NCBI RefSeq assembly: GCF_001905845.1
Contig: NZ_LIVZ01000006.1
Coordinates: 434,001-498,000, forward strand
Source of the DNA: Streptomyces sp. TSRI0107
Lineage (GTDB): Bacteria; Actinomycetota; Actinomycetes; Streptomycetales; Streptomycetaceae
DNA: 64,000 nt
Direction: 5' to 3'
The notes under the pieces are model-generated. The model worked only from the letters and a program-made list of their open reading frames with translations, was not told where the DNA came from and ran no database searches. A program made the translations under genes and the position numbers. This document shows, in pieces, positions 33,163 to 39,707 of this stretch (positions are counted from its first letter, which is position 1; the number at the start of each line of letters is the position of its first letter).

Positions 33163-33951
33163 ATGCGCAAGCGCGCCACCTTCGCCGTACTCACCGCTGT
33201 CGTGGCACTGGCCGGCTCCACCGCCGCCGGTGCCCACGCGGACGAGACCGTGGGGGACATCCAGATCGACAGCCTCGCCGTCAACGGCGGCAAGAACGTC
33301 GTGGTCGACACGGCCGACAAGACGATCACGGTCTCGGTGACCGCCACCGACCCGTCGGGCATCTGGGACGCGGACTTCTACCTGTGGCGGGGCCCGGACG
33401 GGGCCGACCCGTACTACAGCCCCGACGGCTACATCCTGCCCAACGAGGACACCACCCCCGCGGACTGCGTGGCCTCCAGCAGTACGACGTCCACCTGCTC
33501 GAAGACCTTCACCTTCGAACCGGACTGGTGGCTCACGAACGCCGACGCCGGTACGTGGAAGGTCGGCGTCCAGGTGTGGGCCAACGACGACAGCTGGACC
33601 GAGCGCTGGGCCTACACCACCACCCGCCTCCAGCGGCACTCCAAGCTGACCGTCAACGCGAGCCCCGAGCCGGTCGTCAAGGGCAAGACACTGACGGTCA
33701 CCGGCAAGCTCTCCCGCGCCAACTGGGACACGCTCGACTACCGGGGCTACGCCACCCAGCCGGTCAAGCTCCAGTTCCGCAAGGCCGGCACCACGACCTA
33801 CACCACCGTCAAGACCGTGAACACCTCCAGCACCGGCACCCTGACGACCACCGTCACCGCCGCCGAGGACGGCTACTGGCGCTGGAACTTCGCGGGCACC
33901 ACGACCACCCCGGCCGCCACCGTGGCCGGCGACTTCGTGGACGTGCAGTAG
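33163..33951 (+). CDS. Secreted two-domain beta protein (DUF5707-like)
   Basis: 262 aa with a Sec signal peptide (MRKRATFAVLTAVVALAGST..., cleavage after AHA near residue 25). The mature protein has an N-terminal Ig-like domain (TVSVTATDPSGIWDADFYLW, with a possible Cys pair DCVAS/TCSKT) and a C-terminal Ig-like domain (KLTVNASPEPVVKGKTLTVT). Both are typical of surface or cell-wall-associated beta-sandwich proteins. The family assignment to DUF5707 is from memory. It is followed by a hairpin terminator. Confidence 0.72.
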   Translation: MRKRATFAVLTAVVALAGSTAAGAHADETVGDIQIDSLAVNGGKNVVVDTADKTITVSVTATDPSGIWDADFYLWRGPDGADPYYSPDGYILPNEDTTPADCVASSSTTSTCSKTFTFEPDWWLTNADAGTWKVGVQVWANDDSWTERWAYTTTRLQRHSKLTVNASPEPVVKGKTLTVTGKLSRANWDTLDYRGYATQPVKLQFRKAGTTTYTTVKTVNTSSTGTLTTTVTAAEDGYWRWNFAGTTTTPAATVAGDFVDVQ

Positions 33952-33986
33952 CGGCGAGTACGGCACCCGAACGCCGTTGCCGAAAG

Positions 33987-34015
33987 CCGGGGCCTGGAGG
34001 AAAGCCCGGCCCCGG
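33987..34015 (+). terminator. Hairpin after the secreted beta protein gene
   Basis: CCGGGGCC and GGCCCCGG (8 bp, perfect) around a 13-nt loop, 36 bp after the stop. The A-rich stretch that follows is not a U-tract, so efficiency is uncertain. Confidence 0.6.
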
Positions 34016-34207
34016 TGAAATCCGCGGATAAAAGCCCGAAAAAAGCCGTCCCCGGCAAAATCTCGGCAGGTTTCCGCAGGTCAGCAGGGCTCTTAGCACC
34101 CATCCGGCCAGTGCGGCTATCACCCGAACGGCGCAACAGGACGTGCAGGATTGGTCAAGATAGGCTCATTAGTGCCCCAATCGAGAAATATGTGAAAGGG
34201 GAACCAC

Positions 34208-34414
34208 ATGCGTATCCGACGAATCCTCGCCGCCGTCTTCGCCACGGCAGCCCTCGCCGGACTCGGCCTCACAGGCGCCGCCACCGCCGCCGCACAGGGC
34301 GCCCCATCCGTCGTCACCCCTTCCGAATGCAGGCAGGGCGGCGGAACGCCCGCCATCAACGAGGAGGGCAACTACTGCAGGGGCGGCACGCACGACGGGG
34401 AGCAGGTCGACTGA
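34208..34414 (+). CDS. Small secreted peptide
   Basis: 68 aa from ATG at 34208 after AAAGGGGA. The N-terminus is a canonical Sec signal (MRIRRILAAVFATAALAGLG, cleavage after TAAAQG or nearby, ~residue 30). The mature ~38 residues include two Cys (SECRQGGG and NYCRGGTH) that could form one disulfide. It is acidic at the end (DGEQVD). The family is unknown. The upstream region 34120-34200 is unusually AT-rich for this genome and looks like a promoter. Confidence 0.7.
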   Translation: MRIRRILAAVFATAALAGLGLTGAATAAAQGAPSVVTPSECRQGGGTPAINEEGNYCRGGTHDGEQVD

Positions 34415-34892
34415 ACCCCACCAGGCGCCCCGTAGCCACGCACCGCGGTGCGTTCCCGCGCGAGCGTAGCCGGGAGAGGTTCCACGGGGGTCCCAGACCA
34501 TGAGAATGCCCCTGATCCGCGCCGGAAGCGCAGATCAGGGGCATGACCACGCAAGCTGCTACTTCTTGCCCTGGGGCTTGCCGGGGATCTTGCGGAGCCA
34601 CGATCTGGCAGGGGTCTGGCACCGACTTCTTCGCCCCGAAGCCTCGGCTGAAGGGTTGCCGTTCGAGGATTACTCCTCGTGAGGATTCATGTGTATCCAG
34701 CGTCCACCACCCTCGTGTCACATCTCCATGCCCGCATCGGGCTGCCCGCGTCTGGCTGGGCTGACGGGGGCCGTGTTGATCTCCCTCACCACGATCGCGC
34801 CGCTTGGGTGTACGCGGGTGTGGTGACGAGGCAGGGCCCCTCGTCGTTGGCGTGGTGATTCCACTCAGCACACCGACGCCCGAAGGGGCCAG
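34415..34892. other. Region between the small secreted peptide and the transposase
   Basis: 478 bp. It holds the terminator at 34506-34544. On the minus strand around 34560-34600 there is a sequence reading RKIPGKPQGKK-stop that looks like the 3' end of a lost gene, truncated upstream. The non-coding left part of the IS begins near 34800. No complete gene is seen. Confidence 0.5.
34506..34544. terminator. Strong hairpin terminator
   Basis: ATGCCCCTGATCCGCG pairs with CGCAGATCAGGGGCAT (15 of 16) around a 7-nt loop. It lies between the small peptide gene (plus) and the apparent minus-strand gene remnant, and can serve both strands. Confidence 0.8.
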
Positions 34893-35663
34893 TTGGTTCC
34901 GCATCCTGCCACGCTCGACGTCCCGCACGAGCTCGTCGAGCATGTCGCCTGGGTGCTGCACGAGCACCGCCGGGCCCGCAACACCCGCTGGCGCAAGCTC
35001 GGCTGCTTCCTGCAGGCGCTGCTCACACTGGTCCATCTGCGGAAGAACGAGACGTTCTCGCAGCTCGGATCCGGTTTCGGGATATCCCAGGCCACCGCCT
35101 GGCGGTACGTGGACGAGACGCTGGACGTCCTGGCCGGCTGGGCGCCCGGCCTCCATGAAGCCCTTACCGGCCTCGGTGAGGGCGACCACGTCATCGTTGA
35201 CGGCACTCTGATCCCCATCGACCGGATCCGTGCGGACGCGCCGTACTACTCGATGAAGCACCGCAGGCACGGCATGAACGTGCAGGTCATCGCCCGCCCT
35301 GACGGCACACCGCTGCGGTTCTCCCGCGCCACGCCCGGTCGCACCCACGACCTGACCGCGGCCCAGGCCCATGGCATCGTCCAGGCCTGCCTGACCCGGC
35401 AGATCCTCGTCCTCGCGGACCGCGCCTACCAGGGTGCCGGCGCCACCTTTCGAACCCCGTACTACCGCCACCGCGAACAGCCCGAGCACTACCAGCAGTT
35501 CAACCGCGACCACGCCCGGCTGAGAGCCCCCGGCGAACGCGCCTTCGCCCAGCTGAAAGCCTGGCGGCTGCTCCGGCGAGCCCGATGCTCAACCCGCCGC
35601 ATCAGCACCATCGTTCAAGCAGTCCACACGCTGCTGACCTGCAACTATCCAGGATGAAAGGGG
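34817..35663 (+). mobile_element. IS5-family insertion sequence, approximate limits
   Basis: Contains the transposase gene at 34893-35657. The right end is marked by AGGATGAAAGGGG (35651-35663), overlapping the transposase stop. A relic in inverted orientation at 36249-36352 carries the matching end motif AGGATGAAAGAGG and a ~60-bp stretch homologous to 34817-34878, which shows these belong to the same IS type. A left terminal repeat matching CCCCTTTCATCCT is not obvious near 34750-34816, so the left end may be degenerate or further upstream. No target duplication was identified. Confidence 0.6.
34893..35657 (+). CDS. IS5-family transposase (DDE_Tnp_4 type)
   Basis: 254 aa from TTG at 34893 after GAAGGGG. 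An N-terminal helix-turn-helix (TFSQLGSGFGISQATAWRYV, ~54-73) precedes an RNase H-like nuclease with the DDE triad D103 (VIVDGTLIPI), D176 (ILVLADRAYQG) and E215 (APGERAFAQLKAW). Length and motifs are complete, so it could be active. A few unusual bases at the start (TTG codon, upstream frame shared with non-coding IS sequence) leave the exact start open. Confidence 0.85.
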   Translation: MVPHPATLDVPHELVEHVAWVLHEHRRARNTRWRKLGCFLQALLTLVHLRKNETFSQLGSGFGISQATAWRYVDETLDVLAGWAPGLHEALTGLGEGDHVIVDGTLIPIDRIRADAPYYSMKHRRHGMNVQVIARPDGTPLRFSRATPGRTHDLTAAQAHGIVQACLTRQILVLADRAYQGAGATFRTPYYRHREQPEHYQQFNRDHARLRAPGERAFAQLKAWRLLRRARCSTRRISTIVQAVHTLLTCNYPG

Positions 35664-35690
35664 CCGAAGGAATCAGGCCGGCCTCCTCAC

Positions 35691-36095
35691 CTATGGCTTC
35701 ACGTCTAGACGCACGAGCGCGCCGATCTCCACGAGTTGGTCCGGCAGGGCCAAGTCGGAGACTCCCATGACCGTGCTGGTGGGCCGGTGCTCCCCGAAAT
35801 ACTCGGCGTGAAGGCGTGCTGTCGTGTCGAAGTTCTCCCGCAGGTTCCTCACCAGAACCGTGGTCTCCACTATCTGGCTGCGCTCGGCCCCGAACTGCCT
35901 CAGCACCAAGTCCAGATTCTCCAGCGCGGTGCGGACCTGCAGTTCGAAGTCGCCGGCACCCACGAAGTTGCCGTGACGGTCATGAGACAGCTGCCCCGAC
36001 ACGTAAACCGTGTCACCGACCTGAGTGGCCTGGCTGTACCCGTACAACGACTCCCACGGCATGCCGAACCCGAATGCCTTCACCTGAGAACTCAC
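35691..36095 (-). CDS. RidA/YjgF-family protein
   Basis: 134 aa. The family core is visible: SQATQVGDTVYVSGQLSHD, QVRTALENLDLVLRQFGA and LVRNLRENFDTTARLHAEYF, ending RPTSTVMGVSDLALPDQLVE. RidA proteins deaminate enamine/imine intermediates using a conserved Arg in the P-x-R-S-x-V region. Here that position seems to be Thr (PTSTV), placing it among Rid relatives that may lack deaminase activity; this is my alignment by eye. The gene lies between the intact IS and an inverted IS relic, so it was probably acquired with mobile DNA. Confidence 0.8.
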   Translation of the reverse strand: MSSQVKAFGFGMPWESLYGYSQATQVGDTVYVSGQLSHDRHGNFVGAGDFELQVRTALENLDLVLRQFGAERSQIVETTVLVRNLRENFDTTARLHAEYFGEHRPTSTVMGVSDLALPDQLVEIGALVRLDVKP

Positions 36096-36248
36096 AACTC
36101 ACTCCCTTGATACAGCACGCGGGGCCGTAGTTGCAGGCAGGCCCCTTGCGTGTAGAAGTTACGTGTCCGTACAAGCGATGCTTGTCCGGTAGCGCCGCCC
36201 GAGTGTTCTCTGCGCGCACAAAACCGGCTGCAGTGGGCTCCTCCAGGC

Positions 36249-36352
36249 GCCGGTGTGATGAGTGGAACTACTACGCCGACGACGAGGGGCCCTGTCTCGT
36301 CACCACACTCGCTGACCAGCCCATTTCCCCCTCCAGCACAGGATGAAAGAGG
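36249..36352 (-). mobile_element. Inverted relic of the IS left end
   Basis: Read on the minus strand, this starts CCTCTTTCATCCT (36352-36340) and continues through AGTGTGGTGACGAGACAGGG and CCCCTCGTCGTCGGCGTAG, which matches 34817-34878 (GTGTGGTGACGAGGCAGGG, CCCCTCGTCGTTGGCGTGG) at about 85-90 percent by eye. Similarity stops near 36249, and no transposase sequence follows, so this is a truncated copy. Confidence 0.72.
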
Positions 36353-36490
36353 TTCAATGATCTTCAGTAACGCCTCTCCGACATCGACCTGGTGTCGCTT
36401 GGTCAACGCATCGAACTGCGCACGCGCCGTCTCGACGAAGATCAGATCTCTGATCACGCACTCTCTCCCCATACGTGAAGTGCCCGCCAC
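36347..36490 (-). pseudogene. Truncated N-terminal fragment of a small gene
   Basis: The minus-strand frame from GTG/ATG codons near 36490-36457 reads VIRDLIFVETARAQFDALTK then RHQVDVGEALLKIIEPL, then runs into the IS relic end. The pattern loosely resembles the start of a RelE/ParE-type toxin, but it is too short for a firm call. It appears to have been cut by the IS insertion. Confidence 0.35.
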
Positions 36491-36599
36491 AGCTCGCGAG
36501 CATGAACGAGCGTTAGGGGACGAGGCTGCGGAGCACCACGGGTTGTGGAAGATGGCGTTCGTGCACTAAACGCCAAGGCGTCTGGACAGTTGCCGCTGG

Positions 36600-36623
36600 C
36601 TTCGGGACGCCTTCGTCCCGAAG
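36600..36623. terminator. Hairpin
   Basis: CTTCGGGACG-CCTT-CGTCCCGAAG is a perfect 10-bp stem with a tight 4-nt loop in the non-coding stretch downstream of the minus-strand gene at 36794-37306. Confidence 0.6.
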
Positions 36624-36793
36624 CAACTTGTGTGGATACCTGACCTGGCTCCTGACCTGTGGCCGGGCGATCGCTCAACGCTGCGACCTGCGGCTCAATG
36701 TCGGTGGTTGTCAGTGTTGGTCGTCATTGAGCACCCTCCGACGACCCAAGACGGCCTGGCCCGTAGGCGGAGTGGGCGGGGTTGAATGGCGGC

Positions 36794-37306
36794 CTATTCG
36801 TGTTCTCCTTGCATTACGGCTGCATAGCGCTCACCCAACTTGTCGCGCAGAGTTCGGAGTTGATACGCCGCTGTGGACGCGACGTGGGTCGCGGGTGGGA
36901 GCTCTCGGCTCGTCGCCCACCACTCTGAATCGGTAGGTCGACCCTCGTTCAATCCCGCCCGGAGCAACGCGTCGATCTCAGTTAGGCGCTGAGCAAAGGC
37001 TTGTGCCCACTCCTGCTCATCCGATCGCAGGAACGGCGAACGTCGCAGCAGCAGGAGATTGATCTGTGCGAGCCTCCCCGTCTCGGGCTCGGTCGCGGCA
37101 TCGGGGTGCGCGATGGACATCCGTTGCGCTTCCTCGAAGGAGGACAGCGCCTCCCAAACCTCCCGCAGCGCATCCACCCGCTGAGTACGAAAGGTGGCCC
37201 GAGCTTCACGGGCCTGCGTCCGCTGCCACTGCCAGAACCCCGCTCCCGTGGCCAGCGCAGTCCCGATGAAAGTAAGAATGCCGACCACGACCGCGTCTGA
37301 GACCAT
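36794..37306 (-). CDS. Membrane-anchored hypothetical protein
   Basis: 170 aa from ATG at 37306. One N-terminal membrane helix (AVVVGILTFIGTALATGAGF, ~residues 5-24) is followed by a cytoplasmic, mostly helical region rich in Arg/Glu/Gln (REARATFRTQRVDALREVWE). The pattern of one helix plus a helical tail is common for small phage/defence-island membrane proteins, but I cannot assign a family. A hairpin lies downstream. GC appears lower than in core genes, which fits acquired DNA. Confidence 0.65.
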   Translation of the reverse strand: MVSDAVVVGILTFIGTALATGAGFWQWQRTQAREARATFRTQRVDALREVWEALSSFEEAQRMSIAHPDAATEPETGRLAQINLLLLRRSPFLRSDEQEWAQAFAQRLTEIDALLRAGLNEGRPTDSEWWATSRELPPATHVASTAAYQLRTLRDKLGERYAAVMQGEHE

Positions 37307-37637
37307 GCCGCGAGACTACTGAGCCGTTCAGCCCGAAGCCCACGCAACCGGATGTTGACGGGCCCTGAGCTCACGGTCCCTCGAATGGGGTACCTGTGGG
37401 GCGTTCGCCTGCTGTGCGTGCACCCGCAGGTACCTGCGCGATCGGCGTAGCGACTTTGGCCTGGAGCTGCTTTGGCGCGAGTGATCATGGTCCCTTAAGC
37501 TTCCGGCGCGTCGGGCAGTCTGTGGACCTGCCCGGCACTGTGTGCCTGCCTCTTGGGCGGGGCGGGCGGCCGGCGGTGCCGAGCGGGGCGGAGACATGAG
37601 CGCGGGCGCCGCCGGCCGCCCGTTGGCTGGCTGAACA
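37307..37637. other. Intergenic region upstream of the integrase remnant
   Basis: 331 bp with no supported gene. It contains an inverted repeat GGTACCTG (37389-37396) / CAGGTACC (37427-37434). The missing N-terminal part of the integrase pseudogene would be expected here, but I could not recognise it in any frame. Confidence 0.5.
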
Positions 37638-38002
37638 GTGGCGGGTCCGGTCGCTGATGCCCTCCGGGACCACATGAAGCGATTCCCGCCGGTGGAGATC
37701 AACTTGCCGTGGAAGGTGGCGGACGGGCCTCCAGTGACCAAGCGGCTGATCTGGAAGCGGGCGCTCGCCTCGGCCGGACTGAGCGGAAGCCAGGCGAGTC
37801 CTACGCGGAGTCCCGCAAGAACGGCATGCACGCCCTCCGCCACTTCTACGCCCCGGTGCTCCTGGACGCTGGCGAGAACATCAAGGCCCTCGCCGAGTAC
37901 TTCGGCCACTCGGACCCGGGCCAGACGCTCCGCGTGTAGGCGCACCTCATGCCGTCCAGCCGGGAGCGCACCCGTAAGGCGATCGCTGCCGTGTTCGCGT
38001 GA
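37638..38002 (+). pseudogene. Tyrosine recombinase (integrase) C-terminal pseudogene
   Basis: The frame from 37638 reads RDHMKRFPPVEINLPWKVAD and GPPVTKRLIWKRAL. Similarity then continues in another frame (near 37780) as GMHALRHFYAPVLLDAGENI and KALAEYFGHSDPGQTLRV. These are the box II His-x-x-Arg (HALRH) and the GHS motif. The codon that should encode the catalytic Tyr is TAG at 37937-37939; the expected tail AHLMPSSRERTRKAIAAVFA-stop continues in frame to 38002. So there are at least two lesions (frameshift and amber), plus loss of the N-terminal half. No matching att site or tRNA was seen next to it. Confidence 0.88.
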
Positions 38003-38043
38003 TGAGGATTCCTTACACCGCAGCGCCCGTCCCTCGTCCCCGC

Positions 38044-38175
38044 AACATTGCCGAAGCTAGTATTCGAAATCACCACACGTAAATGTTCCACCCGCCACAA
38101 CATTGCCGAAACTAGCATTTGAAATCACCACACGTAAATGTTCCACCCGCCACAACATTGCTAGGGCAGCATTCG
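38044..38175. repeat. 55-bp tandem repeat, two full units plus a partial third
   Basis: Units start AACATTGCCGAA at 38044 and 38099 and share AAATCACCACACGTAAATGT and TCCACCCGCCAC; they differ at about three positions. A third unit begins at 38154 (AACATTGCTAGGGCAGCATT) and breaks off after ~22 bp. The units are AT-rich compared with the surroundings and lie 42 bp after the integrase remnant. Confidence 0.88.
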
Positions 38176-38261
38176 CGCCAGGACGCCCCCACCTGGCCTC
38201 CTGGCCACCCAGTGGCTGGGTGGGCCCATGGCCGGGCGAGGCCGCTCCCGCCTGGCTGAGG

Positions 38262-38283
38262 CACCTACGAATGTTCGTAGGTG
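38262..38283. promoter_or_regulatory. 22-bp palindrome
   Basis: CACCTACGAA-TG-TTCGTAGGTG has perfect 10-bp arms around a 2-bp centre. It looks like an operator or site for a dimeric DNA-binding protein, possibly of the lost element. It is unlike the parS consensus. Confidence 0.45.
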
Positions 38284-38435
38284 GTGGCGTCAAGGGCGCC
38301 TGAAGGGCCACTTGTCACGCCAAGACTCGCGGCGGTCTGAAACTGGAAGCATACGACTACTCCGACGACTCTGACTGGGGGTTTGTTACGTCCTCTATTA
38401 GGCCGCTAAAGTCCAACGCGCCGCCGAGAGAAGAA

Positions 38436-38467
38436 GAGGGGCCGCTCACTGGCATGAGCGGCCCCTC
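38436..38467 (+). terminator. Hairpin terminator
   Basis: GAGGGGCCGCTCA pairs with TGAGCGGCCCCTC (13 bp, perfect) around CTGGCA, 42 bp upstream of the small membrane-protein gene. Confidence 0.78.
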
Positions 38468-38509
38468 ACCCGTCGGCACACGTTATTCACCACTGCTGCA
38501 GGAGAATCT

Positions 38510-38698
38510 ATGCGTCCTACGGAGAACGTTATGGTCCCACGACCCGGTCTGCGCATCGACCTCATCCCTCGTGAGCTGCCGCTCGTCCTCATCGGTTTCG
38601 GCGGCGCGGCCCTTGCCATCTGGGTCGGTGCCGAGACTGTCGCGGTCGTCCCGCCGGCCTTCCTGGTGTCGGTCCGCGTGAGGCTGCGCCGCATCTGA
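38510..38698 (+). CDS. Small membrane protein, possibly from an integrative element
   Basis: 62 aa from ATG at 38510 after AGGAGAATCT. A hydrophobic stretch LPLVLIGFGGAALAIWVGAE then TVAVVPPAFLVSV spans one or two membrane helices, with a basic C-terminus (RVRLRRI). Short membrane proteins of this type accompany the spread (spd) and transfer genes of Streptomyces integrative plasmids, which would fit the nearby integrase remnant. That is inference; the family is unknown. Confidence 0.6.
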   Translation: MRPTENVMVPRPGLRIDLIPRELPLVLIGFGGAALAIWVGAETVAVVPPAFLVSVRVRLRRI

Positions 38699-38734
38699 GC
38701 GCGACGGCCCAGGGACGGCCCAGCCCCACCAAAA

Positions 38735-38771
38735 AGCCCCCGACCTGCCAAGAAACAGCAGGTCGGGGGCT
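38735..38771. terminator. Bidirectional terminator (small membrane protein gene / gpmA)
   Basis: AGCCCCCGACCTGC pairs with GCAGGTCGGGGGCT (14 bp, perfect) around a 9-nt loop, with an A-run before it that gives a U-run for the minus-strand gpmA transcript. Confidence 0.9.
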
Positions 38772-38784
38772 TACTGGCGTCGGC

Positions 38785-39546
38785 TTACTTCTTCTTGCCC
38801 TGGTTCTTCACGGCCTCGATCGCCGCCGCGGCCGCGTCCGGGTCGAGGTACGTGCCGCCGGGGTTCACCGGCTTGAAGTCCGCGTCGAGCTCGTAGGACA
38901 GCGGGATGCCCGTCGGGATGTTCAGGCCCGCGATGTCGGCGTCGGAGATGCCGTCGAGGTGCTTGACCAGGGCGCGCAGGCTGTTGCCGTGGGCGGCGAT
39001 CAGGACCGTGCGGCCGGTCAGGAGGTCCGGGACGATGGCGTCGAACCAGTAGGGGAGCATGCGGGCGACGACGTCCTTCAGGCACTCCGTCTGCGGGCGC
39101 AGCTCCGGCGGGAGGGTCGCGTAGCGCGGGTCGGAGAACTGGGAGTACTCGGAGTCGCGGTCCAGCGCCGGCGGCGGGGTGTCGTAGGAGCGGCGCCACA
39201 GCATGAACTGCTCCTCGCCGAACTCGGCGAGGGTCTGCGCCTTGTCCTTGCCCTGCAGGGCGCCGTAGTGGCGCTCGTTGAGGCGCCACGAGCGGTGGAC
39301 CGGGATCCAGAGGCGGTCCGCGGACTCCAGGGCGAGCTGGGCGGTGCGGATGGCGCGCTTCTGGAGGGACGTGTGGACCACGTCGGGCAGCAGGCCGGCG
39401 TCCTTGAGCAGCTCGCCGCCGCGCGTCGCCTCCTTCTCGCCCTTCGGGGTGAGGTTGACGTCCACCCAGCCGGTGAACAGGTTCTTCTCGTTCCACTCGC
39501 TCTCGCCGTGGCGGAGGAGGATCAGCTTGTACGGTGCGTCGGCCAT
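38785..39546 (-). CDS. gpmA: 2,3-bisphosphoglycerate-dependent phosphoglycerate mutase
   Basis: 253 aa from ATG at 39546. The catalytic phospho-His is H13 in LILLRHGESEWN; other active-site motifs are RAIRTAQLAL, WRLNERHYGALQGKDKA and the second His in VLIAAHGNSLRALV. It is the glycolytic dPGM. Length (253) and sequence match the Streptomyces enzyme, one of the first structurally studied bacterial dPGMs. The end is Lys-rich (NQGKKK). Confidence 0.96.
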   Translation of the reverse strand: MADAPYKLILLRHGESEWNEKNLFTGWVDVNLTPKGEKEATRGGELLKDAGLLPDVVHTSLQKRAIRTAQLALESADRLWIPVHRSWRLNERHYGALQGKDKAQTLAEFGEEQFMLWRRSYDTPPPALDRDSEYSQFSDPRYATLPPELRPQTECLKDVVARMLPYWFDAIVPDLLTGRTVLIAAHGNSLRALVKHLDGISDADIAGLNIPTGIPLSYELDADFKPVNPGGTYLDPDAAAAAIEAVKNQGKKK

Positions 39547-39707
39547 GGCTTCGAGCCTACCTAAGGGGTACGGGGGCTGCGGCCACGCTCCCTCGCCGCC
39601 CGCGACTCGCCCGTTAAGTCCAGGTGAACTCTTCCACAACCTTTCCTCACACCTGTCTGTCTCGTTATCGCAGGACTGTGCAGGATTCGGGAAGAGGTGC
39701 TCAGAAC

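Larger units (their letters stand above)
36096..36793. other. Degenerate, lower-GC region with IS and gene remnants
   Basis: 698 bp without a complete gene. It contains the inverted IS relic (36249-36352), a truncated minus-strand gene start (36347-36490), and a hairpin at 36600-36623. Frames here are short and interrupted, typical of decayed insertion DNA. Confidence 0.6.
38003..38509. other. Non-coding region with tandem repeats and palindrome
   Basis: 507 bp without a gene. It carries 55-bp tandem repeats (38044-38175), a 22-bp palindrome (38262-38283), AT-rich promoter-like sequence around 38350-38400 and a terminator (38436-38467). It probably derives from the integrated element that left the integrase remnant. 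Confidence 0.6.

Noticed and set aside
34893..35657. Transposase as part of a larger composite transposon spanning 27.7-63.7 kb between the MITE copies
   Set aside because: The MITE ends do not resemble the IS ends, and the interval contains core genes (gpmA, mshA); nothing shows it moves as a unit.
38044..38175. CRISPR repeat
   Set aside because: 55-bp units are joined directly without unique spacers; only two and a half copies.
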